From: Dioscorea cayenensis subsp. rotundata
Lineage: Eukaryota; Streptophyta; Magnoliopsida; Dioscoreales; Dioscoreaceae
Direction: 5' to 3'
NCBI RefSeq assembly: GCF_009730915.1
Contig: NC_052489.1
Coordinates: forward strand, 24,793,916-24,857,915
Length of the DNA: 64,000 nucleotides
Below, piece after piece: positions 25,101-36,300 of the stretch (position 1 is the first letter of the stretch; every line of letters begins with the position of its first letter). The notes beneath the pieces were generated by a model, which was not told the origin of the DNA, did no database searches, and worked only from the letters and a program-made list of their open reading frames with translations. A program made the position numbers and the translations under genes.

Positions 25101-25832
25101 CATGATCATGAGCCAAGTAGAATGAAAAGGTAACCAACAAAGAAGCAGGACACACCACAAAGATGAATTGGGCATGGAACCATCTCCAAGTAGAAAATAT
25201 AAGGGAGGTGAAGATGAATTGGGCATTGACACACCACAAAAAGGGAGAAATTATTTGGAGAGATATATGTGAAGCTATCAAATCCAACCATGCGCACTCA
25301 TATCTCTTATAGGAAAAATGTTGGCCTAAGTACAAGAAACACAGAAGCAGGTAACACCTAACATGAACATGGCAGAGTCATTACATGGCAAATATATTAG
25401 TTAATAATGCCCATTATCATCAAGATGTATACTTGTGGTAGACTAGGGAATAAACAATAATTTTGCCAGAACAGAGTCATTTTCCAGGTCGAACTATCCA
25501 AAACCAGAAAGAATTAGGGGGAAGCTAAACTTTCAATGCATTCTTTATCAACCCACCAGCTAAAGAAATGTGAGAAAAACATGCACATAAGATGACTGCC
25601 CAGCAAATTACTGAACAAATATCAGATAAATGTCAAAGACAATGAAGCAGGACAAACCAAATAGCAGCTTTGATAGGCACTCAGCCATAGTGTGGTGCTT
25701 GCATCCAAAGATCATTCCTCCAAGATCACTCTTGCTTAAGTTCCTATGAGAAACAGCACTATTCCCAGGCTTTGAAAACTTTGAAGAAAAATCAGGGAAA
25801 GTGGATGCCATTGTCTTCTTTCCAGCCACCAT
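19109..25832 (-). CDS. DCD-domain and kelch-repeat protein (NS1A-binding-protein-like)
   Basis: Ten exons on minus keep frame: 25,832-25,658, 24,761-24,580, 24,477-23,704, 23,617-23,561, 21,528-21,159, 21,068-20,869, 20,374-20,298, 19,669-19,568, 19,465-19,279 and 19,198-19,109. They total 2,214 nt and 737 residues. Residues ~37-166 form the plant DCD (Development and Cell Death) domain with its FGLP and LFLF signatures. An acidic, Ser-rich linker and a coiled coil (~378-435) follow. Six kelch blades run from ~454 to the end (IGGYDG, FGGGES, IGGGKG, VGGYNG, IGGYDG, IGGSLDG). DCD proteins respond to hormones, stress and cell-death signals; kelch propellers bind partners. The closest Arabidopsis relative I recall is At5g01660. 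The exon-5/6 junction uses the acceptor after CTGAAG, restoring WHKTVECYNP. Intron 4 (~2.0 kb) holds repeats. Confidence 0.9.
22141..22297. repeat. ~80-bp tandem duplication (two copies)
   Basis: Copy 1 (22,141-22,217) and copy 2 (22,218-22,297) share AATTAGCYGATGTGGGATTA, then TTTAGTTACT, GATTGAAC.GTTACTATCC. They differ by scattered substitutions and a small indel. The duplication lies in an intron. Confidence 0.75.
22593..22747. repeat. ~86-bp tandem duplication (two copies)
   Basis: GAAGTTACRGAGATAAGRAA, ACTTGGAAAAAGAAYGGAT and AAGGGTATTTATAAC occur in order twice, starting at about 22,591 and 22,677. The duplication lies in the same intron as the 80-bp one. Confidence 0.75.
23815..23882 (-). 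repeat. Coding tandem duplication in DCD-kelch linker
   Basis: A 30-bp unit containing TCTCAGAGTGCAGGGAAGAT occurs twice, giving SSSLHSEN and SSSLHSET in the low-complexity linker of the DCD-kelch protein. Frame is preserved. It is probably a length-polymorphic site. Confidence 0.8.
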
Positions 25833-25835
25833 GCT

Positions 25836-26520
25836 GCTATTTAAACAACGGAATGATCACCAGAATTTAAAGCGACAGAGTACTCTGGCAGCAATAAAGT
25901 TATATATTGTTAATCTATATACAGTAATTCTTCTGCCCCGGCATTTATTTGCAATTAAAACAAAGAATAAAAAACGCATACTCACACGCGCAAAACATGA
26001 GTTCCTAATAAATTGAACTCAAAACAAGTAAATAAAAAAAATAAACTTTTCTCCCCTCCCCAAATTTCTCTGATCCACACAATCAAGAGCACCGCTAAAC
26101 AAACATTTTTAGCATCAAATTCCTCAAAAACGAAAAACAAAATAGAAAGAACCCTCATCAACAAAAGTATCTCTATCATCACCACCCTCAAAAACCACTC
26201 TGATTTAAACCCAAAACATAAACACCACCAAAAACCCTGGATCAAATCCAACAAACCCTAAACCACAAATCAACACCACTTCCAGAGCAAAAAAAACCAA
26301 TTAATCACACCCACACAAGGCCACAATTCACGCGAACACAATGAATCGAGCGAGAAAGCCCTAAAATCTTACTTCCCCTCTAGATGCTCGTCCAGAGCAA
26401 CGAACGAAATTCAACTAAACCTCTTGCAATCCAAAAAGAAAGAGATCGAAAAGAGCATGCAAAGGGGAAGAAGAAGCAGCAGCAGCGAGGAGGAGGAGGA
26501 GGAGGGAATGAAGTATAAAA
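25836..26520 (-). other. 5' leader exon and leader intron of DCD-kelch gene
   Basis: Upstream of the ATG at 25,832 the minus strand shows an acceptor AATAGCAG just before CATGGTGG and a donor GGGGAA/GTAAGATTT at 26,371/26,372. These suggest a ~0.5 kb intron in the 5' UTR. The leader exon would lie about 26,373-26,520 and contains a purine-rich GAGGAG/CAGCAG stretch at 26,474-26,506. The transcription start is not fixed. Confidence 0.5.
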
Positions 26521-28349
26521 GAGTGAGAGTGAGGGGGGTTTTCAAAGCATGAGTGGGGGGCCCCTCTTTCTCATAGTATTTTCATTTAAAAGAGCAGTGT
26601 ATCAGTATAACTCACCCAATTCTATTCCTCTCTCTTTCCATTGCCATTTGCCAGCCACGCTTTCCTCTTTGCAGTTTCTCCTTTTTTGGCCCCTCTTTCA
26701 ACTCTCAAGTACATGCACAACTTTATAAGTTATCATTTGTTGTTATTACCGCCCGGTTTACTGCTTACACGTGTCACTGTGTGGCGTGTACAGGCGTTTT
26801 ATGGGGTGGTATTTCAAAGAAACCCCTGAATTTTTAGCTATTTCTATGCCATTTTGGGGGTTTCTTTTTTAAGAAAGACTTCGTTTTTTTTTTTTTTACT
26901 TGATTTTTTTTTTGAAGTTTATTTGTTTATTTATGATGATGTTGGAAAATTAACATTTGTACTTTTTTTTTTAATCAAATTCTATAAAATAAAATTTAAA
27001 AAATATGGGGAGTTTATTTGACATCAAGATTGATATAAAGAGTGAAATTATTATTATTATTATTTTTTACTAAAGCAACAAGCGTACTTTTAAAGAATTG
27101 TCAAACAAATAAATATATATGATAGTGCACCAGTTACAATGATTTAACTATCTTTTAAGAGTTTATCATGTGAGTTAGCCTAACACATATGCATCCATGA
27201 TGATATATTAAGGATCACAACAACACAATTATAAATATCTCTGTTTTATAACCTACAGGAATATAACTTCTCCCATAAAAGATCTAGTAAATTGTGGGTG
27301 TGGATGAATAGTACTATAATAGTATTTTTACAATATTTATATAGTACTATACAATATGAGAATTCAATTTTGCACCACTCACCCCATTCAAATGACTTAC
27401 TATTAGATCATGCATATGTTGTAGTGAAAATATTATTAGAAACTAAATTTTCCAAAGTGATAGTGAGTTATAATCCATTTGATAATTTTAGAATCGATTT
27501 TCCTCGTATCTTGATAAGAAAATAATGAAAGGATTTTTTTTTTCTCACATGCTCTTTAAAAAATGGGTAATTTTTTATGCCCCCCATATCAACTATATTT
27601 GCTTTTTAATACTCTTGTAAATCAATTTTATTTGCCTGCATACCTTTGGATAAAAAACCAACTAAATTTATTTAAAAAAATTGACTGAAAATTTTGTAAC
27701 AAAGTAAACTATCATTTATTCTTTACTATTACAATTTTATGGGGAAAATTAAAAATCAATATATATTTTATCAAATTTGTGAATTAAATTTTAACCTACG
27801 AGGTATATACACAAATAAAAATATTTTATAAAAATATATAAACAAATATGATTTTAATTACTTGCTTCTGTGGAGGTATATGAGTAATATTAATTTTGGT
27901 GAAATTAATTAGCAAAAATGGCACTAAGTGTGTGACAAGCGCATGTACAATACACTTCTAATGAATGAATGTAAATTGGGTTAAATATAGTCATAATTTT
28001 TTTTAATGCAAATGCAACAAGTACATATATAATAAGAGGCGTGCACATATGAGTAATGACAGTCCACCCATGCATTGTCACTCGGTCAACACAGAGATTG
28101 GGTTGCAAGTTCACTCCTATACCAGAGGACCCTTGGCATCATTGCGTTCGACACATTTTGAACCCTAGCCCAAATCAAACTTAAAACAGTGGGCCAATAC
28201 CATTTGACCAAAGGCTCTTAGGTATATTTGTCATAATTCTAATGAGTTAAAATTTATGAATAAACTTTTTATGTTATATTATTTGTTTTATATTTTTTGT
28301 TTTAATTATTTATAAGATTAATTTATGTTTGCAAATATATTTATTAAGC
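26521..28349. other. AT-rich intergenic DNA
   Basis: The first part should include the promoter of the DCD-kelch gene on minus. Beyond it are homopolymers, a short (ATT)n at about 27,049-27,065 and no coding potential that I can support. Confidence 0.5.
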
Positions 28350-28789
28350 CAATGTTGATATAACCCAATGGGAGTCACATGGGGGTAGTAGGGAGGTCAA
28401 ATCTCTCTCCACCCATGTTGAATAATGTAAATAATGAGTTGTCAATTAAGCCTACATGTATGTATATATATGATTATTACATTTATGCCCAACTGAAGAT
28501 ATTACAACTAATATAAATCAATAATAAAGTGCGGAAGTCACATGTGGGTGATTGAAAGATCAAATCTTTTCTCACACATGGTGAATAATGTAAATAATGA
28601 CTTGTCCATTTTGTCAAGATATATCAATATGATTGTCACATTTACACCCAAATGAAAATATTTCAACCAATGTTGATAGGACCTAGTGATAAAGAGCGCG
28701 AGCCACATGGGGGTAGTTGAAAAGTCAAATCTCTTTGCACCATGGCGATAATGTAAATAATGACTTGCCCATTTTCTTTTTCTCTCGTT

Positions 28790-28950
28790 AGAGGCCCATG
28801 TATATTGGGCTCATCTTTGGTTTTAAAACATTCTTATTTAGTTTAGTACCACATTACCAATTTGTAAAGCCTTCACCCACCTTATATATGGTACTATTCA
28901 TTAGCCCTTAACTTTGGTTTAGTGGTTATACTCTTTTACACGCAGGCACA
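28790..28950 (+). repeat. Dispersed repeat, copy B, inside the tandem array
   Basis: It matches 12,545-12,715 along its length (TTTAGTACCACATTACCAAT, then CACCTTATATATGGTACTAT and TTTAGTGGTTATACTCTTTT). It interrupts the array between units at 28,680 and 28,963, so it inserted after the array formed or moved with it. Confidence 0.6.
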
Positions 28951-29171
28951 GGAGTTGCAAATTACCCAATGATATAGCGCGTGAGTGACATGAAGATTGT
29001 TCTCCCTCTACCCATGGTGAATAATTTAAATAGTGACTTGTTCATTTAGCCGATATACCAATATAATTATTACATTTAAGATATTCAAACCAATGTTGAT
29101 ATAACCCAATGATAAAGTATGGGAGTTACATAGAAGTGGTTGTAAAGTTAAATGACTCCCACACGCATGGT

Positions 29172-29213
<42 letters not shown>

Positions 29214-30009
29214 TTATGCCCAACTAAAAATATTCCAATCAATATTGCTGTTATAACCTAATGATAAAGCACAAAGCACGCAAGTCGTGTGGGGGTGGTT
29301 GAAAAGTCAAATCTCTCTCCACTAATGTGAATGATGTAAATAGTAACTTATCCATTTACTCTTTCTCTCTCTCTATACATATGATTTTTACATTTATACC
29401 AACATTGATACAAACCAATGATAAAACACTTTAGTCACATGGAGGTGGTTGAAAAGTCAAATCTCTCCTTACCCATGGTGAATAATGTAAATAGTGATTT
29501 GTCCATTTAGTCAAGATATCAATATGATTATTACATTTATGCCCAACTGAAGATATTTCAACGTTGATATAACACAATGATATAGTGTGGGAGTCACATA
29601 GGGTGGTTGTAAGGTCAAACTTCTCCCAATCCATGGGGTATAATATAAATAATAATTTGTCTATCTAGTATATATATATATCAATATGAGTATTACATTT
29701 ATGGCAAACTGAAGATATTTCATCTAACATTGATATAAATCAATGATAAAGCACGTGAGTCTCATGGGGGTGGTTGAAAAGTCAAATCTCTCCCCACCCA
29801 CGGTGATTAATGTAAATAGTGATTTGTCCATTTACTCTCTCTCTCTCTATATATATATATGATTATTACATTTATGTCCAACTGGAGATATTGTTGCCAA
29901 CATTGATATAACTCAATGATAAAATGTGGGAGTCACATGGGATTGGTTGAAAGGTTAAATCTCTCCCCCATCCATGGTAAATAATATAAATAGTGACTTG
30001 TCATTATTG

Positions 30010-30500
30010 TTTGACCCATCCACTCTTTAAAACAAATTTTAGATGTTCTCTCTAAAAAAAAATTTAATATATATTTAGACTATCAAATGACATATCATTA
30101 TTGTTTGACTCATCCACTCTTTTAAAAAAAATTAATAATAAAGCTATAGAGATATAGTCATAAATTTTTTTTAGTAGCGACCAAGTAAGAGTCAAAGAAA
30201 CAAACTATATATTTTTAAAAATATTTTTTTATATGTTATATCATAGTTTATAAAAATCAGGGTCAAATAATAAATTTTATAGAAATATAATTTTTTTATA
30301 CTATATAAATAACACAAACTAATTTGTAAAGTATCAATCTGTCAAATAATAAAATTTGTGTAAATATTTTTTTCAAAATATTATCTTTTTTAAACTATAG
30401 TATTAATTTGGGATTAGCATTAAAAAAAAATAAAAAAAATAAGAGAGAGTAAAAGCGAGGGGTGCTTCCCCTCTTTAGCCACCATATATATATATATAAA
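30010..30500. other. AT-rich interruption of the tandem array
   Basis: This stretch lacks the array landmarks. It has repeated TCAAATAATAAA-type phrases and ends with GCGAGGGGTGCTTCCCCTC. It may be a MITE-like insertion, but no inverted ends or target duplication could be confirmed. Confidence 0.3.
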
Positions 30501-30900
30501 TCAATATGATTATTATATTTTATGCCCAACGAAAGATATTCCAACCAACGTTTATATAATCAAATGATAAAGCACGGGAGTCACATGAGGGTGATTAAAA
30601 AGTCAAATCTCCCCTATGGTGATAATGTTAAAAAAAATTATCTATTTAATTAGTATATGTATATATGTGTGTGTATATATGAATCAATACGATTATTACA
30701 TTTCTGTCTAGCTAAAAAGATATTCTAGCTAGTGTTGATATAACCCAATGATAAAGCACAGTAGTACATAGAGATGGTTGTAACATTTAAGGTCAGATAT
30801 CTCTCCCACTCATGATAAATAATGTAAATAGCGAACTTGTGCATTTTGTTAATATATATATATAATTATTACATTTATGCTTGACCGAAGATATTGCAAT

Positions 30901-32860
30901 GAATATAAATTTAAAATATAAAAGTTTGTTTTTCAGAAGGGAATAATTTTATTTCGTATGTTGGTAAAACAATTTAGGAACTAGGAGAAAAAATCCAAAA
31001 CAAAAAAAGAGTAGTATATAAAAGATTTTTTTTTTCACGTGAAGTTGAAGTGAAGATACGTCCTATCGAAAATATTAAAGTTTTTCTCTTGTTATAATAA
31101 CTTTTTTTATAATTATTATGTTTAAGTTTATTACAATTTTGCCCCCCAAAATAGGAAAAAGCATATTTTTCATAAAATTTATATATATATATATATATAC
31201 ATATACATGCACCCTTTCTATTTAATTATTATTATTATTATTATTATTATTATTTGATGAAATGTAAACAAGTCATGTGTGAGCAATGTGCATAGAGTTG
31301 ATCCCTCGATATATATGTGCATATTTTACATGAGTTGAAATTCTAACATGTTTTATTGACAAAACACAAATAATTTATAAAAACAATATGATGCTAATAA
31401 ACAAAGATATTGTTGGCAATATTTAATTGTCATTAAAATAGTTTTTATTGATGTATTTTTTTCATTAACATGTGCTGTCACATTTGCAATAAAAAAAATT
31501 ATTAAAACATGAATGAACTAAAGACCACAAGCCCCTCTCTCTGTGTTCCCTGAGTTTTTTTTTTAAATGAAATGTGGTCCACTTATTTCAAAAAAATTGA
31601 AAATAAATAATAAATTTAAAAAAAAGTCTCCATCAGTCATATTAAAAAACTAAGACAATTCACTTTACATCCAATTAACTATACAATTTCCATTAAAAAC
31701 AATCGTAACATATACACCGATTCACCAAAAGTCACTGGAAAGAGAGATTTTTTTTAGCTTTAGATATTACTTTTAATCCAGTTTTGGAAATTATAAATCC
31801 GAAAATGACCATAAAATTTAAATTAAATGTTATATAAATTTAAAATATCAAACAACAGCAACCACAAATATAAAGACAGTAAGTGAATTTTGAAGTTGAG
31901 AAAGCATAAGGTGATGAGGCTAGTAAGCCACACTCAGTGGCACCAGCAAGAACTGGTGACACGCTTGTTAGTTAGTCTTTGAGCCTGCAACGGCAGCGGG
32001 CTCGTGATTGGATTTGGTTCCCAAAGTGAAGCACTTGGTGGGCTTAAATTGGGCAACTCGTTGTCCCAATTTCTGCCTCCCATATTCTTCAAAGGCCTCC
32101 AGGTCACGGGCTGATCATATCCTGCCACGCCAGCATGCTCTGGCACTAGCTGCATTTGCTCCCGCGGATCAATTTAGTTTAACCTGTCCATTCTTTTATA
32201 TATAGATATATATATATATATATAACAGTGGACATTGAATAAAGAAACAAACATAAAAGGTTGATTTGCCGTGTTTTTGTTTTTTTTATTTATTTAGTTG
32301 ATTGTAGATGTTAATGGGAATAGATTTGGATAGTTATGATTTGTTGAAGTATTGTATTAAAATTAATTGAATGGTGATCAAAATACTGTATTACTATTTA
32401 TAAATACAGTAACACAGAGTAATACTATGCATTTGAATAATTTAAATTGTTGGTTGACTATCCAACGGCTAAGACTTAATTTGCTTAGATTTTAAATCTC
32501 AATATGTCGGTAGATGATACAACCTCTATATATGTGTGTGGGTATTATTTGCTCATTTTGTTTAATAATTGCTTAATTTAAGATTTGCATAGAAAAAAAC
32601 TATTTTAAAAAATTAGCTTAATTATTTATTTATAGTTAATTATGTTTTTTAAAAATATGTACTAATCGATATTTATAAAAAAATGATGATGAATGTTTAA
32701 TAATGAACAATATTTTAAATATAATGAGAAATATGATCTAGATGTGGGACGAACTCTTGATTTTAATTTGAGAGGTGAATAAACCTATTATAAGAATGAT
32801 TAATTTAATTCAAATTTTTTGAGTTACAACAATTTTTATTTATTTTTTAGTTAAATATGT
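30901..32860. other. AT-rich intergenic DNA
   Basis: Homopolymers, an (AT)n at 31,181-31,198 and an (ATT)n microsatellite at about 31,227-31,253. Apart from the island at 31,925-32,180 nothing looks coding. Confidence 0.5.
31925..32180 (-). pseudogene. Unrecognised coding-like fragment
   Basis: A balanced-composition island with a minus-strand frame of more than 80 codons (VPEHAGVAGYDQPVTWRPLK, then SLWEPNPITSPLPLQ) ending in CWCH and a stop. The frame continues upstream of its Met to about 32,170, where it reads into AT-rich DNA. It looks like the last exon of a protein or a captured gene fragment. I do not recognise the family and see no partner exons nearby. Confidence 0.3.
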
Positions 32861-32874
32861 AATCTCATCCAACA

Positions 32875-33026
32875 GTTTTAGGTTAATTGGCACCGGATCC
32901 TCTATGTGTGACTCTCTGAGTTTGATCCTTACCCAACTCAAAGTGAGAGCATTGTGACGTAAAGTGTGGTTCCTCTATGTGCCCGCCTTTTGATTAGGCG
33001 CTTGCCATCCTTTTCAAAAAAAAAAA
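32875..33026 (+). mobile_element. tRNA-derived SINE with target-site duplication
   Basis: The 152-bp body starts with a box A-like GGTTAATTGGCACCGG, followed 25 nt later by a box B-like GAGTTTGATCC, and ends in a poly(A) run (33,016-33,026). It is flanked by 14-bp direct repeats AATCTCATCCAACA (32,861-32,874) and AATCTCATCTAACA (33,027-33,040), differing at one base. Pol III boxes, A-tail and a long target duplication together define a SINE mobilised by LINE machinery. Confidence 0.85.
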
Positions 33027-33374
33027 AATCTCATCTAACAAACTATTATTATTATAATTATTATTATTTTATAAAATATAATAAATCTCATATCAAATAC
33101 ATGTATAAATATGAAATTATTGTCTCGACACATTTATATTTAAAAATACGAATACTCTACGCAGAGTATCGGTGCCACCAGACCAAAGAGGCGGAAATGT
33201 AAATACTTGTAACAAACCATTGTTAGACAAATCTCAACCCTGGTTCTTCTAAAATGTTCTGCGGCGCAACCAACAGCCTGAGATTAATAACAAGGCAGTG
33301 CAGTCTGCAGTGGTATCCCATTTTCTTTCCCGCCGTAGTTGTGGGCGATTCGCAATCAAATCGCCGCCGTGGAA

Positions 33375-36300
33375 ATGATAACCCACGGCCTCACTCAACA
33401 AATCGGCAATTTCAAGCCCCTCTACTTCGTCTCTTCTCCCCGCCTTCCTCTCCGCCTGGAAAACCACTCTCCCCGCCACTTCTCGCCGAGAAACACCCTC
33501 CCTTTCCCTCTCCTCGCCTCTCTCCGCCGTGACTCTTCCTTCGATGCTGAAGCGCAGCACGAACCCCGTCGGATTCTCTCTGGAAGCCGGCGGGAGGTCC
33601 TTCTCCTCCCCTCCTTGGCCGCTGCTGCAGGCCTCCTCCACTCCATCTCTGCTGCGCGGGCGGAGGAGAAGCCTCCTCAGCCTTCTTCTGACACCGCCGT
33701 CGTCGACACCAGGGAGGAGAAAAAGGAGAAGAGTGAGGAAGGGGAGGCAGCAATTGTGTCTAGGGTTTACGATGCGACTGTGATAGGGGAGCCTCTGGCG
33801 GTGGGTAAGGATAAGAGGAGGGTGTGGGAGAAGCTGATGGGGGCTCGGATTGTTTATCTTGGGGAGGCCGAACTGGTCCCCGATCGTGATGATAGGGTTT
33901 TGGAGCTGGAGATACTGAAGAATCTTCGGAGCCGATGCTTGGAGCAGCAGAGGTCAATCTCAGTGGCGCTTGAGGCCTTTCCTTGTGATCTCCAAGAACA
34001 GCTCAATCAATTTATGGATGGAAGGTCCGTTCTTTGCAGTTATGTTCTTTTTCTTTTCTCTGGGTTAAATATGCACGCTTTGCACGATTCCTCTGATCAT
34101 GTGATTCTGGGAAAAAGGGTTCTTGGGAAAAAAATTATCTTGTATGAAATGTTCTGGTACTTCTTTATTTGTATTAATTTTCTCAATCAAGTTTATTATT
34201 TGCTGACAGGATTGACAGCAAAAGCTTAAGGTCTTACACCTCTCATTGGCCACCGGAGCGTTGGCAGGAATATGAACCTCTTTTAAACTACTGTCTTCAA
34301 AATGATGTAAAACTTGTTGCTTGTGGTACTCCGCTACAGGTAATTCTTTCAATTGTTCAACCATAGGTTATAGGGTCAAGCTTTTACTTAATGATGTCAA
34401 ACTTGTTTCTTGTTTCCATTCATGCCAATTTCATTGTTTGATGGTCTTCAATCAATGGTCATAGCTAAACCAACTTTGCCTGAGTATTTGCCTGAGTGTT
34501 TGCCTTGAACATTGAGCAATCGAAATAGCATGAAGCGATTGATTTTACTTGCTAATACCTTAAAACATGGTGTCTCATGTCTGATTTGTGTGATTGAATA
34601 TGACATGAGTGGAGTTGATTACATAAGATATATTCAATTTTACAGTCAATGGATGGAAAATGTTGAAATGGTGCCAGCAACACAAAAAGAACCTTTGTGG
34701 CCCCGGCTTTGTTAACAATGAATCAGTTCTGCCGTTACTTTCAGTTTATTTTTATATGCCAGTACAAGCAGGATTGCCCATAGTAATGATGATAGTATCA
34801 CTCTACGTATGCCATATACATATGATTGTTCTTGCATTGTAAGCCTTAAAAGGGAACAATTCATCTCTTGATATCTGTGATGTGTTAAATATATGTTTCT
34901 GCTTTCTATTGTTTCCTTTTTGAGGTTTATTTGTTTCCAAAAGACTGTCAACTGCCTGTTGATGACATGAATGACACATGGCAATTTGTTTACTTATTTT
35001 CCTGTCAATTAGATTTTAAGAAATGTTCAAGCTGAAGGTATTCGAGTATTTTCCAAGAGTGAGCGGAAATTATATGCTCCTCCAGCTGGTTCTGGCTTTA
35101 TTTCTGGCTTTACGTCTATTTCTGGGAGGTCATCAATAGACAAAATACTTTCCAAACAATCAACTTCTTTTGGTCCTAGTTCATACTTATCTGCTCAGGC
35201 CAGGGTTGTTGATGAGTACACCATGTCCCAAAATATCACACGAGCAATGGAGGATGGAGGTTCTGCAGGCATGCTTGTAGTAATAACAGGGGCAAGCCAT
35301 GTTATGTATGGATCAAGAGGGATAGGTATTCCCGCTAGAATGTCCAAGAAACTGCAAAAGAAAAACCAAGTTGTCATATTGCTTGATCCTGAAAGGCAAG
35401 ACATCCGCAGAGAAGGGGAGGTTCCTATTGCTGATTTTTTGTGGTATTCTGCTGCTAAACCATGTAACAGAAACTGCTTTGACCGTGCTGAAATAGCGCG
35501 AGTAATGAATGCTGCTGGCCGAGAGAGGGAAGCTCTACCTCAGGTAATTGACTGTTGTTGAGGATTAGCTTTGCTGATTATAGCATTTTTCCTGATTTGA
35601 TAGTTAATTGATAATGCTTTGCCCAGCTAGCTGCTGTTTTTCATAAAAAAGTAATGAAAATTTTACTGTAAATTATTATACAAATCTTGAAATTTAATGT
35701 AAAGGACTGTCAAAAATTTTATAAAGAAAGAATATTTAAATGTAAAATAAAAGAATATAATTGATTTGACAAATATTCCATCTGAAGTCATAAGCAAAAG
35801 ATACACGGGGTACAAGTGTGGTGTCTCATATCCAACAAAAATTGAATATACAATTGAATATACCTTGAGATCAATTATATCCATTAGAAAAATGTGCCAA
35901 GGGTGTGTAAATTAAGAATATAAATGTGAGAGATATGCCTGAAAAATGAAGGAATAAAAAGTGATAAACCTCTTAATTTTTTTTTTGTTAAAATAAAGTT
36001 TATCTTTTTAGGAGTAATTATCTTTAGCTTTGTTTGATCTCTCTTTGCTTGCTTACCTTAGAAACGATAGACATGACTAGCTTGTTCTTATAACTTGTTG
36101 TAGTTCTGTCATGATGATGCCCCTTTAATCTGTCATTGTGTAGGACCTTCAAAAAGGATTGGATCTTGGTGTGGTATCACCAGAAATACTGCAGAACTTT
36201 TTTGACCTGGAAAAGTACCCGTTCATTGCAGAGCTCATTCACCGTTTCCAGGTATGTGGCTTTAGGTGACCTACTTGTTATCTTTGTATTTTCTAGCATA

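Larger units (their letters stand above)
28350..30900 (+). repeat. Degenerate tandem array with tRNA-like (box A/box B) units
   Basis: At least twelve units begin with YMCAATGATAAAGCRYGGGAGT-like sequence, at about 28,361, 28,510, 28,680, 28,963, 29,105, 29,255, 29,413, 29,572, 29,738, 29,912, 30,560 and 30,747. Each continues with CACATGGGGGTGGTTGAAA, then GGTCAAATCTCTCCCCACCC, ATGGTGAATAATGTAAATAG and a spacer holding TTACATTTATGCCCAACTGA. The period is about 150-175 bp. The first part resembles a pol III box A and GGTCAAATCTC resembles box B at tRNA-like spacing, so these may be amplified tRNA-derived SINE units. The array is interrupted at 28,790-28,950 and 30,010-30,500. Confidence 0.8.

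Noticed and set aside
26508..26516. TATAAAAG as a promoter
   Set aside because: It points to plus, where no gene follows for 6.8 kb; it lies in the presumed leader of the minus-strand kelch gene.
33254..33374. Earlier start for the RETICULATA-related gene
   Set aside because: The in-frame upstream extension has no ATG until 33,375. The ATG at 33,254 is in another frame.
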